A stretch of DNA of 41,384 nucleotides, from positions 1 to 41,384 of the IMG/VR virus record IMGVR_UViG_3300010885_004342, one strand, 5' to 3'. Shown piece after piece: positions 1 through 7,367 of this stretch; within the stretch, counting starts at the first letter, position 1, and every line of letters starts with the position of its first letter. Both the position numbers and the translations under genes were made by a program. Source of the stretch: a virus. The notes below the pieces were generated by a model. That model ran no database searches and was not told the DNA's origin. It saw only the letters and a list, made by a program, of their open reading frames with translations.

Positions 1-24
1 GCCGTTAATTTGATGTAGTACCAG

Positions 25-53
25 TTGACACCTCCTTCGGGAGGTGTTATACT
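25..53 (+). promoter_or_regulatory. sigma70-type early promoter with a hairpin in the spacer
   Basis: TTGACA at 25-30 and TATACT at 48-53 are separated by exactly 17 bases, a near-perfect host sigma70 promoter. It lies about 30 bases before the first gene, which has AGGAG at 73-77. T4-type early genes use such host promoters. The spacer is almost entirely an inverted repeat (28-47), so the site may also end transcription from upstream. Confidence 0.8.
28..47 (+). terminator. C(UUCG)G hairpin, possible terminator or mRNA-stability hairpin
   Basis: ACACCTCC (28-35) pairs perfectly with GGAGGTGT (40-47) across a TTCG loop, giving the extra-stable C(UUCG)G tetraloop known from T4 intercistronic hairpins. 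Only a short, interrupted T run follows (TTATACT), so intrinsic termination is uncertain. It probably marks the end of an upstream transcript whose gene lies outside the window; one reading frame could end at TAG 16-18. Confidence 0.6.
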
Positions 54-83
54 ATATACATAGTAAACATTCAGGAGCATTAA

Positions 84-1277
84 ATGTCACATCATCTAGA
101 TCCAATTATTGATAAAATTATTGTAGCAAGAGTTGGACTGTTGCTTCGCCATCCATTCTTTGGTAATATGGCTACACGCCTTAAACTTGAAGAAGCCAAG
201 GATTGGTGTAGTACAGCAGCCACTGATGGCCGAGCAATGTATTTTAACAGAGAATTCTTTGAAAAATTAACTACAAAAAATGTAGAATTTGTAGTAGCAC
301 ACGAAATCTTGCACAACGTATTTGATCATATGGGCCGTTGTGAAGGTCGTAATAAAGGTATTTGGAATGCCGCTGTTGACTATGCTGTTAACGGACAGTT
401 GATTCGTGACAGGATCGGTGAGCCTCCTAAAGATATTCAAATCTTTCATGATCCTAAGCACTATGGTAAAAGTGCAGAACAAATCTATGACGAAATTTAT
501 GAAAAGATGGATGAAGAGCAATTGGCTGCTTTAGGTCAATTGTTGGATCAACACTTAGATCAAGACGGTAGCGGTGACGGTAAAGATGGTAAGCCGCAGT
601 ACACTAAAGAAGAGTTAAAACAAATCCGTGACGAAGTTCGCGATGCTGTTATGCAGGCTGCTAGTGCTGCCGGTGCAGGCAATGTTCCTGCTAACATTCA
701 GCGTATGATTAAAGAACTTACTGAACCTAAGATGAACTGGCGTGATATTTTACGTCAACAAATTCAAAGTACTATCCGTAATGACTTTACCTTTGCTCGT
801 CCTAGTCGCAAGGGCTGGCACACTGGTGCTATTCTTCCAGGTATGAACTTTGAAGAAACTATTGATATCTGTGTTAGTATTGATATGTCAGGTTCAATTG
901 GTGACGAACAAGCCAAAGACTTCCTAAGCGAAATTAAAGGCATTATGGAAGAATACAAAGACTTTAAAATTAAATTATGGTGCTTTGACACTCAAGTTTA
1001 CAACGAAGCCGACTATGACGGTTATTCAATGGACGAATTTGATGAATACGAACCTGCTGGCGGCGGCGGTACTGAGTTTATGGCAAACTGGGAATATATG
1101 AAAGAGCACGATATTGTTCCTAAAAAGTTTATCATGTTCACAGACGGTTATCCATGGGGCTCATGGGGCGATGAAGATTATTGCGATACAGTATTCATCA
1201 TTCATGGCAATAATACTATTGTTCCGCCTTGGGGCAGTTACGGATATTATGAACAAAACGGTACGACTAGCGACTGA
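84..1277 (+). CDS. VWA-like metallopeptidase-type protein (DUF2201 family)
   Basis: A 397-residue protein with two recognisable parts. Near the N-terminus is a zinc-binding HExxHxxxxH motif (H73, E74, H77, H82), as in the putative metallopeptidase domain of DUF2201-type proteins. The C-terminal third is a von Willebrand A-like domain with a complete-looking metal site: D267-x-S269-x-S271, T330 and D354 in FTDG. An acidic linker (about residues 140-175) separates them. Bacterial relatives are usually encoded beside a MoxR-type AAA+ ATPase and act as its partner; such a gene could lie just upstream but is not visible. The start has AGGAG six bases before ATG and sits directly behind a strong promoter. 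The end overlaps the next gene by 29 bases. The family is clear by motif; the role in the phage (perhaps remodelling a host complex) is unknown. Confidence 0.85.
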   Translation: MSHHLDPIIDKIIVARVGLLLRHPFFGNMATRLKLEEAKDWCSTAATDGRAMYFNREFFEKLTTKNVEFVVAHEILHNVFDHMGRCEGRNKGIWNAAVDYAVNGQLIRDRIGEPPKDIQIFHDPKHYGKSAEQIYDEIYEKMDEEQLAALGQLLDQHLDQDGSGDGKDGKPQYTKEELKQIRDEVRDAVMQAASAAGAGNVPANIQRMIKELTEPKMNWRDILRQQIQSTIRNDFTFARPSRKGWHTGAILPGMNFEETIDICVSIDMSGSIGDEQAKDFLSEIKGIMEEYKDFKIKLWCFDTQVYNEADYDGYSMDEFDEYEPAGGGGTEFMANWEYMKEHDIVPKKFIMFTDGYPWGSWGDEDYCDTVFIIHGNNTIVPPWGSYGYYEQNGTTSD

Positions 1278-1800
1278 TGCGTTCAGTGCCGGCCAAGTTG
1301 AAAGTAAAATTTGGGCGGCAGAAGAATTAGAAAAAGTAGCGGCTCATATTCATATTCTTAAGATTGACATTTTAGGAGGATGGTATGGGTTGTTACACTT
1401 TATTCTTAAAGTACGGGGTCGCCAACAAATTGAATGGTGTCGTAGTTATGACCTAGATCCTAGTGCATGTTCAGTTGCCAATGTTATTAATAACACTTGG
1501 GAAATGAGAGAATGGGCATTTAAGAGTTATCCTCAGGATGCTAATCTTATCCCGCACACTGAAGCTAATTGCATTGTCAACACTGCTACTGAACATTTTG
1601 CCAGTAACGAATGGTTTAATAATATCAAAGAAGGTGTATTATGTCTGTTCCAAGGCAACGATCTAATCATTGAGGATCATGTACAACGTCCACATAATTT
1701 AGAACATTTTAAAACAATGTTTCCACTTTCAGTAATATTATTTGAAGGTGAGAAAAAATTTGATACATATACTCGATACATGATTATTGGACACAAGTAA
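1249..1800 (+). CDS. possible SAM-methyltransferase-like phage protein
   Basis: A 183-residue protein. The frame is open further upstream to an ATG at 1114, but that would overlap the metallopeptidase gene by 164 bases; the ATG at 1249 gives a 29-base overlap and is preferred. The pattern resembles a small class I methyltransferase fold: a glycine-containing turn (ILGGWYGLL, 41-49), an acidic strand end (SYDLDPSA, 66-73), and a later INT-x-x-EH-like strand (VNTATEHF, 110-117) followed by W122. This likeness is from memory of similar phage proteins and not from a strict signature, so substrate and even activity are open. The stop TAA overlaps the next start as TAATG, indicating translational coupling. 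Confidence 0.6.
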   Translation: MNKTVRLATDAFSAGQVESKIWAAEELEKVAAHIHILKIDILGGWYGLLHFILKVRGRQQIEWCRSYDLDPSACSVANVINNTWEMREWAFKSYPQDANLIPHTEANCIVNTATEHFASNEWFNNIKEGVLCLFQGNDLIIEDHVQRPHNLEHFKTMFPLSVILFEGEKKFDTYTRYMIIGHK

Positions 1801-2084
1801 TGGCAATAAAAAACGGTAAACCTAATCCTTTAAATTATTTTAATCTACGCCGGGTAGATTTTCCTGCAAAGCATTTGCACTACACAACTATACCAAAATA
1901 TACTCCGGTTTTTTTAAAACAAATAAACGAGTGGATTTATCAGAATCTAAACAATCGATATTATATTGGACAGGATATTGTTCTTGATAATACTAACAGT
2001 TTTGTCTATGTAACTAAAATTGGATTCGAGCAAGAGAAAGAAATTAGCTTTTTCAATATTGCCTGTCCTTTTTTAAATCAATGA
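1800..2084 (+). CDS. small hypothetical phage protein
   Basis: A 94-residue protein that I do not recognise. It is rich in aromatic and asparagine residues and has no obvious membrane segment or metal-binding motif. Its ATG shares one base with the preceding stop (TAATG) and there is no strong ribosome binding site of its own, so it is probably translated by coupling. After its stop there are 36 non-coding bases with a possible promoter -10 element. Confidence 0.7.
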   Translation: MAIKNGKPNPLNYFNLRRVDFPAKHLHYTTIPKYTPVFLKQINEWIYQNLNNRYYIGQDIVLDNTNSFVYVTKIGFEQEKEISFFNIACPFLNQ

Positions 2085-2094
2085 TAATTATGTG

Positions 2095-2100
2095 TATACT
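2095..2100 (+). promoter_or_regulatory. weak candidate -10 element
   Basis: TATACT at 2095-2100 is in the short gap before the gene at 2121. The base run 17 bases upstream (TTTAAA, 2072-2077) is a poor -35, so this would need an activator or be a weak promoter. A T4-type middle promoter is conceivable but no convincing MotA box is visible. Confidence 0.25.
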
Positions 2101-2120
2101 TTATGTTATAAGGAGAAATC

Positions 2121-2354
2121 ATGACTAACCAAGTAGAAGAAAAACCAGAATCAGCAGAACTAAACATTAACGATTTAAATGCAATGAAAGCAATCATCGA
2201 TGTTGCTAGTACTAGAGGTGCATTTAAACCTAGTGAAATGGTCTTAGTAGGACAAACTTACACAAAACTAACCGCGTTTTTAGATACTGTTTCTAAGCAA
2301 CAAGCAGCTCAACCTGCACCAACAAATCCAGTAGAACCACAACAAGGAGCCTAA
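2121..2354 (+). CDS. small conserved T4-like marine phage protein, function unknown
   Basis: A 77-residue protein with a good ribosome binding site (AAGGAG, 2110-2115). The core (about residues 17-57) is predicted helical and resembles a small protein commonly seen in marine T4-like phages, with the pattern of a short helix, an ASTRGAFKP-type turn and a second helix. The last 20 residues are rich in Q, A and P and look disordered. It is separated from the next gene by one base, within an early-type operon leading to thyX. Function unknown. Confidence 0.75.
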   Translation: MTNQVEEKPESAELNINDLNAMKAIIDVASTRGAFKPSEMVLVGQTYTKLTAFLDTVSKQQAAQPAPTNPVEPQQGA

Positions 2355-2355
2355 A

Positions 2356-2997
2356 ATGGTAGAATTAAAACACGTAGGTAGAGTTAAGAGTACAGGACGT
2401 AAGTGCTTAGTAGCCTACAGAACTTTGCCAGGCGACGCATATAATTGTTTGATCGTCCCAACGGAGAATCTTGCAGATTCTCAACACGATGCATTAATCA
2501 ATTTAGTCAATAGTACTGCTGGACAAGATGCCTATGAGTTTGCCGAAGTTATGGCTAGGACGAACTTTCCAGACGGAAGCATTATGCTTGCCAATCTGCA
2601 TGTACAAGGAAAGTTAATTAAAGTTGCTACTGATCAAATTGAAATGACTCCAACTACTCAATTTAAAATCAGTCTTGCAGAGCTTAATCAACTTATTGCA
2701 GAACAGAGAGGTGTTAGCGTTCAAGACCTAGCTGTACAACCAGAAAGTCAGGATAAGCCAAGAAACAAAGTCGAAGTACAAGAAATTGGCTCCGCACAAG
2801 ACATTAGTCCAAAAATTGGCGAAGATGTAACTAAGACTGTTGAAGAACGCCGAACAGAGTCTGCTAGTAAAGTAGCATTGACCCCGGAAGAAACAGCATC
2901 TAAATTACGTAGTGAAGCAGATCGTTTGTATAAAGAGGCTGCTAAATTAAGAAAAGAAGCTGAAGAACTAAGTCCAACTAAGAAAAAAGAAAAATAA
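2356..2997 (+). CDS. conserved phage protein with charged coiled-coil tail, function unknown
   Basis: A 213-residue protein with AGGAG ten bases before the ATG. The N-terminal part (1-115) looks compact and beta-rich and resembles a protein of unknown function that accompanies the preceding small gene in marine T4-like phages. From about residue 120 the sequence is charged and low in complexity, and residues 170-213 are repeated K/E/A heptad-like helix typical of a coiled coil. The stop and the next start overlap as TAATG. The paired occurrence suggests a joint role with the preceding gene, but nothing shows what it is. Confidence 0.75.
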   Translation: MVELKHVGRVKSTGRKCLVAYRTLPGDAYNCLIVPTENLADSQHDALINLVNSTAGQDAYEFAEVMARTNFPDGSIMLANLHVQGKLIKVATDQIEMTPTTQFKISLAELNQLIAEQRGVSVQDLAVQPESQDKPRNKVEVQEIGSAQDISPKIGEDVTKTVEERRTESASKVALTPEETASKLRSEADRLYKEAAKLRKEAEELSPTKKKEK

Positions 2998-3314
2998 TGA
3001 CCAAGGGAAAACCATTTCCCAAGGACATCATTGAGCATTGGCCAGAAGTATTTGGTGATATAAAACTTAATGTAGTACCTCTTAGGTACTTAGATGCTAT
3101 TGTCATAAGTTTCAAAGATGGTAAAATTTGGGAAATAAAAACAAGTAAAAAGGACAAAGGACTGTCTTGGGAAGAGTTTGAAGAAAACGTTAGAGAAATG
3201 ATCACCACTTACGAAGATAATATTGATAGCGTAGACTTTAAATTAAACACTGGTAAAGTGAAAAAAGATATCGAAAAAGGTACTCAACAATTTTTAAAGA
3301 AAAAGAAACTATAA
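2997..3314 (+). CDS. small conserved hypothetical phage protein
   Basis: A 105-residue protein starting in the TAATG overlap with the previous gene and ending immediately before the thyX start. It opens with MTKGKPFP, has an alternating beta-like centre (residues 20-50) and a lysine-rich C-terminus (last 12 residues mostly K/Q). The layout recalls short T4-like phage proteins of the same operon, but I cannot assign a function. No membrane segment is visible. Confidence 0.7.
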   Translation: MTKGKPFPKDIIEHWPEVFGDIKLNVVPLRYLDAIVISFKDGKIWEIKTSKKDKGLSWEEFEENVREMITTYEDNIDSVDFKLNTGKVKKDIEKGTQQFLKKKKL

Positions 3315-3998
3315 ATGCATGTCAAACTCTTATCATACTCTCAACCAACTGCTGAATTTAAGGACCTGGGAATCGCAGACGCCCAGGAACTTATTGCCTA
3401 CTGTGCCAGAGTCTCAAACCCAAGCAACCAACTCAACACCGACACTTCCGAAAAACTTATCAAGTATCTCATTAGACACCAGCACTGGAGTCCTCTCGAA
3501 ATGGTCTCAGCTTGCTTGGAGATTACGACAACACGAGATATTGCAAGGCAGATCCTACGACACAGAAGTTTTAGTTTCCAAGAGTTCAGTCAACGATATG
3601 CTGACCCTACAAAGGATCTTAACTTCGTACTACGCGATGCTAGAAGACAGGATACCACTAATAGACAAAACAGCATAGACTATGATCTGACAAACGAAGA
3701 TGATCAATTCTTAGTTTCAGAATGGAATCGTCGTCAACAAGATCTTATTAACTTAGCAAAAGAAAATTACGAATGGGCAATTGATTGTGGTATTGCTAAA
3801 GAGCAAGCTCGTGCAGTTCTACCAGAAGGCCTTATTGAAAGTCGGTTGTATATGAACGGAACACTACGTAGTTGGATTCACTTTATTGAACTACGTAGTG
3901 CTAATGGCACACAAAAAGAGCATCAAGAAGTTGCTGTTTCTTGTGCCAAAGTTATTGCTCAAATATTTCCTATGGCCACTGAGCTAGTTTCAAATTGA
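3315..3998 (+). CDS. thyX: flavin-dependent thymidylate synthase ThyX
   Basis: A 227-residue enzyme that makes dTMP from dUMP using FAD, NADPH and methylenetetrahydrofolate. The ThyX signature RHRxxSxxxxSxRY is complete (R82 H83 R84, S87, S92, R94, Y95), and the C-terminal substrate region with the NGTLRSWIHF helix is present near residues 178-187. Length is normal for the family. It supplies thymidylate for replication and is common in marine T4-like phages. The ATG follows the previous stop directly. Base composition is uneven: rows I counted in the first half (3361-3540) are about 48% GC, against about 33% at 3661-3780, and the first half also uses more CTC/GCC-type codons. The end overlaps the convergent gene by 40 bases, and a terminator hairpin follows 34 bases after the stop. 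Confidence 0.97.
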   Translation: MHVKLLSYSQPTAEFKDLGIADAQELIAYCARVSNPSNQLNTDTSEKLIKYLIRHQHWSPLEMVSACLEITTTRDIARQILRHRSFSFQEFSQRYADPTKDLNFVLRDARRQDTTNRQNSIDYDLTNEDDQFLVSEWNRRQQDLINLAKENYEWAIDCGIAKEQARAVLPEGLIESRLYMNGTLRSWIHFIELRSANGTQKEHQEVAVSCAKVIAQIFPMATELVSN

Positions 3999-5026
3999 CT
4001 ATGTAACCATTCAAAGTCATTTATCTTTGATAATGCCGCTGTGTTAGCGGCATTTTCTTGACCGTATCTTCTTCCAGAATTAGCACCGTCGATAATAAAT
4101 TTTCCAAACGGTTTATCTTCACCAACAGTACACCAGATACGTAGACGTTCTTTAGTTTCTTCGTCGATATGTCCTCGAATAATTCCCGAAGATAATTTAA
4201 CACATTCTCTAAAGGCACTGCGCCATGCACTGAATTCATCAACTGCAAATTTATTATTATTGCTAATTTCTTCTATGACTTTAATTTTAAATCCTATACT
4301 TGTTGTCATATCAACAGTGTCAGGGTCTGCATCTAAAAGTAAATGCTTTGGAATTAATTTAACACCACCGTTTCCATAAATTAAACCATTAACTGGATTT
4401 TTACTTTGCCAAACATGTGTAACATCAAAGTCCCAAGGAGGTACTTCGTAACTAAAATTAAAGTTATCAATTAGCTCTGCATCTGCATCTACAACCCAGA
4501 AAAAATTTGTACTGCTATTTTTTGCAGCTTCTAAGTGAGCATTAAAAATACCCTTTACATCTTTAACCCGTTTAATATTAGGAAATTTTCTTTTTAGTAG
4601 TTCGTAATTCTTTTCTGCATTTGCTTCGTGATAAGATATAAAAAATATGTCATATATACATCTAGAAAATATTTTAAATTCTGTAAATTTTACATCATTG
4701 AAAAATTTCTTTTCAAATTGATCATCTGTAAAATTATGTTCTTTAGGTATTAAGAATAAATCTAAAGTACCTAGTTTTTCATAATGAACATAATTTGCAT
4801 CCCATACGGGCACTTTATATTTTAAAATAAATTTATCAATACTAGCTTCAATAGGAATTAACCAAAACATTGAAGTTTTGATATCTCTAATAATCCTTTT
4901 TGCAGACATTACAAAGTTTCGATCATTGCCAATTTGAATAAAATTTGCAGAAGGAAATTTAATCCTTGTTTTTTCTATTTCTAATTTAGGGTAACCTTCA
5001 GTATAATAAAAAACAATATCGTACAT
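3959..5026 (-). CDS. double-domain glycosyltransferase-like protein with one degenerate domain
   Basis: A 355-residue protein made of two related domains. The second (about 124-355) starts YDIFFISYHEANAEKNY and carries a DxD-like site, FWVVDADAE with D180 and D182, then a GLIYGNGGVKLIPK segment (214-227), closely matching the neighbour at 5026-5940. The first domain (1-120) aligns along its length: YDIVFYYTE at the start, FWLIPIEAS at the DxD position (P58 and E60 replace the aspartates), then KVPVWDANYVHYEK matching EVPPWDFDVTHVWQ. It therefore looks like a tandem duplication whose N-terminal copy lost its metal site. GT-A-type glycosyl transfer, perhaps onto tail fibres or host glycans, is inference. 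The start shares one base with the upstream stop (TAATG); the 3' end overlaps thyX and carries its terminator. Confidence 0.8.
   Translation of the reverse strand: MYDIVFYYTEGYPKLEIEKTRIKFPSANFIQIGNDRNFVMSAKRIIRDIKTSMFWLIPIEASIDKFILKYKVPVWDANYVHYEKLGTLDLFLIPKEHNFTDDQFEKKFFNDVKFTEFKIFSRCIYDIFFISYHEANAEKNYELLKRKFPNIKRVKDVKGIFNAHLEAAKNSSTNFFWVVDADAELIDNFNFSYEVPPWDFDVTHVWQSKNPVNGLIYGNGGVKLIPKHLLLDADPDTVDMTTSIGFKIKVIEEISNNNKFAVDEFSAWRSAFRECVKLSSGIIRGHIDEETKERLRIWCTVGEDKPFGKFIIDGANSGRRYGQENAANTAALSKINDFEWLHSQFETSSVAIGNI
4032..4054 (+). terminator. intrinsic terminator of the thyX operon
   Basis: AATGCCGCT (4032-4040), loop GTGTT, AGCGGCATT (4046-4054) form a perfect 9-bp stem followed by TTCTT. 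It stands 34 bases after the thyX stop. It lies inside the last codons of the convergent glycosyltransferase-like gene, encoding the stretch around residues 325-331 of that protein, so it serves as both coding and terminator sequence. Confidence 0.8.
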
Positions 5027-5940
5027 TATTCTTTCTCCAATGCATTAATACTGATTCGTGTATGGTCAGTATGTACCATTTTAAAAAATTCGCTAGCTTG
5101 TTGATCAAGTATACTAATTGGTAGATGCAATTTGCTTTTTAAATCTTGTCCCAATTTTTCTGCAAACTCAGTTGCCTCTTGATCAGATTTTGGAAGTTTA
5201 TCCCATATACTTTGTAAATGATCAAAATCACGTACATTAACATAATCCCAATGGTTATCAAAATTTGTCATTGAGCATCCTTGACGTGCGCCAAGAATTG
5301 CCCATATACCGTTAGGACTATCAATACCTACATTCATCCACGTTAGTAATCTATGTAAATTTTTCCAATGTATTTTTTTAGAAAAATCGTCAGTGGTAAC
5401 TGGTACGCCTCTATCTAAACTCATTTTAACGCCTTCACGAAATCCGGCTCTCCATGCCTGATATGGTGTTGCATTATTATGTACAGTACTAAAACAACTG
5501 TTCATTTGTATGTATTCAGCATCCCAACAAAAATCAACTTGTGCATTAGGGTCATCCGCAGGTGCATTTTCATGTGTTTTCATATCTAACACATATTGCT
5601 TAGGCCATAATTTTAGGCCGCCATTGCCGTACATTAATCCATTTATTGAATTATATCCGCACCAACTGATCACACACTTAGATAAATCTTTATGCTCATC
5701 AAAGTCTAATTCCTGATTAAAGAAATTTTCGTGTACAATATTATCAGCATCTACTGTAACAAATCTATCAGTATCTGATAAATTAGCACAGGCTTTGTGT
5801 GCAGCATCGCTACCTTTTACACCGTGTACACGTTTAGTCCAAGGTGCCTTATTACATAAGTCTGCGTAATTTTTTTCTGCGTTGGGTTCGTCGTAGCTGA
5901 GATAGATAATGTCAAAATCTATTATTCTAAATTTACTCAT
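5026..5940 (-). CDS. glycosyltransferase-like protein (GT-A, DxD)
   Basis: A 304-residue protein. The N-terminal half has the pattern of a nucleotide-sugar-binding GT-A fold: strand DIIYLSYDEPNAEKNY (10-25), HGVKGSDAAH (39-48) and a DxD-type motif VTVDADN (D64, D66). NGLMYGNGGLKLWPK (100-114) follows. It is clearly paralogous to the second domain of the gene at 3959-5026. The family is widespread in marine phages and often left unnamed; donor and acceptor are unknown. It overlaps the preceding gene by eight bases and shares one base with the following gene, inside an operon of similar enzymes directly downstream of tail-fibre genes, which suggests modification of fibres or surface glycans. 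Confidence 0.8.
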   Translation of the reverse strand: MSKFRIIDFDIIYLSYDEPNAEKNYADLCNKAPWTKRVHGVKGSDAAHKACANLSDTDRFVTVDADNIVHENFFNQELDFDEHKDLSKCVISWCGYNSINGLMYGNGGLKLWPKQYVLDMKTHENAPADDPNAQVDFCWDAEYIQMNSCFSTVHNNATPYQAWRAGFREGVKMSLDRGVPVTTDDFSKKIHWKNLHRLLTWMNVGIDSPNGIWAILGARQGCSMTNFDNHWDYVNVRDFDHLQSIWDKLPKSDQEATEFAEKLGQDLKSKLHLPISILDQQASEFFKMVHTDHTRISINALEKE

Positions 5941-6535
5941 GTTTTAAACTATAGGATTCGAAAAATTTTATCGTTGACAGCATTATTTTAGACAGATCAT
6001 TTTCTAGACTGCTTTCAAACGGAATAATAACTTCTCCATTTTTAATTAGTTCGTCTAGATTAACTGTTACAGTTCTATATAAAAAGTTCTTATTATGCTT
6101 TGAAGTAATAAAAATGTATAACACATAGTCAACAATGTTGTTAGTTAATCGTTTTTGTTCATTGTCTGATAATAATATTTTCCAAGACGAATTAGTGTGA
6201 ACAACATTCAAACAAGAATCCAGAGCTGACAATGAAATAGGTACTAATACTGACGACTTTAAGTCTTGGTTAATAATCTTTGAAACAAGTTCAAATGTGT
6301 TGCTAGGATTAAGAACTACTTTGTACTGTCTTGGATCCTGTTTACCTTCTAAAAAAGGCCTAACTTTTTCAAAATCAATTTCAAAGAAATTTGTAAGGTC
6401 TTTACGTTTTTCGTTTGTCATTGAAAGAATATCGTAGGTCACCGGATCAAAGTAGATCATATACTTTGATATTAATGGTATTGAATACTTTTCAATAAGT
6501 TCAGGAGTTAAATCATTTTCAATAATTTCAAACAT
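5933..6535 (-). CDS. hypothetical protein within the glycosyltransferase operon
   Basis: A 200-residue protein I do not recognise. It has a mixed alpha/beta-looking sequence with no DxD motif, signal peptide or membrane segment. The N-terminus contains a short MTNEKRKDL stretch like the tail-length annotation segments in other phage proteins, but nothing diagnostic. It overlaps both neighbours by eight bases, so it is translated within the glycosyltransferase operon and may assist those enzymes or be a small structural protein. Confidence 0.65.
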   Translation of the reverse strand: MFEIIENDLTPELIEKYSIPLISKYMIYFDPVTYDILSMTNEKRKDLTNFFEIDFEKVRPFLEGKQDPRQYKVVLNPSNTFELVSKIINQDLKSSVLVPISLSALDSCLNVVHTNSSWKILLSDNEQKRLTNNIVDYVLYIFITSKHNKNFLYRTVTVNLDELIKNGEVIIPFESSLENDLSKIMLSTIKFFESYSLKHE

Positions 6536-7367
6536 TATCTAACTCCAATACCTTTAAAATTTGCTCAGTTAAAAATTCATTTTCTACATAATGAAATATT
6601 TTATTCTGTTTAATTTGATTTACAAAAAGTTCAAAATTGTCTGTCATATAAAAATCAGCAGAGTCTGTCCAGCGACTAGGTGCTGGACTCCATTGCTGTA
6701 TATTAGGTTTCATATGAACAAACGTAAAATCAATATTTGGATTAGTAACTTGATCTTCAATACCTAAAATTTTAATAGCAATCGCAGCACTAACGTCCAT
6801 GCTTAACCATCCCTGTGTAACCTTGGGTGTAATATTGCTGTAAAAAGATTGCCAATTTCTTGCTACTAATTCTAATGTTTTATAGAATTCAAAGGCAAAG
6901 GCAGTTTTCTTAAAATAATGCAAAGCAAAATATATATTTGGTAATTGATTTTCAATGAATGTACGTCTATTCTTTAGATCAGTGACGACTCGCTCTTTAT
7001 GATCAAACACTTTAGATGAAAAGAATAGATCATAATTTGATAAATGATCCCATGTTTCAATTAGATCGTTAAAGAATATCATATCACTATCTAGTACAAT
7101 TGTTTCATCGTAAGGACTAGCGTAGATAAACTTCCATCGATTTTCTACTTTCCATAATGTGCCTTCTGCGCTATCTTCCCAAGGAATAGGAATAATATTT
7201 TCAAACGCATGTTTATACTTGTCAGGAACTTCATTGTTAGTTAGTAGACTAACAGACTTATGTTGAGATTGAGTTCTACTGATCGACAGTGCTAAAATGT
7301 ACGCTTGACGAACATAGTCAATGCCGTCACTGTTTTGTGCTAAAATTAAAAATCCTTTATTGCTCAT
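6528..7367 (-). CDS. glycosyltransferase-like protein (GT-A, DSD motif)
   Basis: A 279-residue protein. It opens with GFLILAQNSDGIDYVRQA, a beta strand followed by a helix as in GT-A enzymes that bind nucleotide sugars, and has the metal-binding triad ETIVLDSDMIFF with D93 and D95. The later FVHMKP segment (about 222-227) could supply the histidine often seen as third metal ligand in GT8-type enzymes. It is paralogous to the next gene upstream (7357-8199): both have FAQN/LAQN starts, SPYDET or SPYEET before the DxD, and a YFKK segment. It overlaps that gene by eleven bases. Substrate unknown. Confidence 0.8.
   Translation of the reverse strand: MSNKGFLILAQNSDGIDYVRQAYILALSISRTQSQHKSVSLLTNNEVPDKYKHAFENIIPIPWEDSAEGTLWKVENRWKFIYASPYDETIVLDSDMIFFNDLIETWDHLSNYDLFFSSKVFDHKERVVTDLKNRRTFIENQLPNIYFALHYFKKTAFAFEFYKTLELVARNWQSFYSNITPKVTQGWLSMDVSAAIAIKILGIEDQVTNPNIDFTFVHMKPNIQQWSPAPSRWTDSADFYMTDNFELFVNQIKQNKIFHYVENEFLTEQILKVLELDNV

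Noticed and set aside
1114-1248. Upstream in-frame ATG at 1114 as the start of the second gene
   Set aside because: It would overlap the metallopeptidase gene by 164 bases, and the added residues look like a shadow translation of that gene. The ATG at 1249 gives a normal short overlap.
3319-3678. 119-codon second frame within thyX
   Set aside because: It sits in the unusual-composition half of thyX, has no ribosome binding site of its own, and its protein looks like frame-shifted ThyX codons.
3998-4060. tRNA or small RNA at the thyX end because of the strong stem
   Set aside because: There is only a single hairpin followed by T residues; no cloverleaf or further structure.
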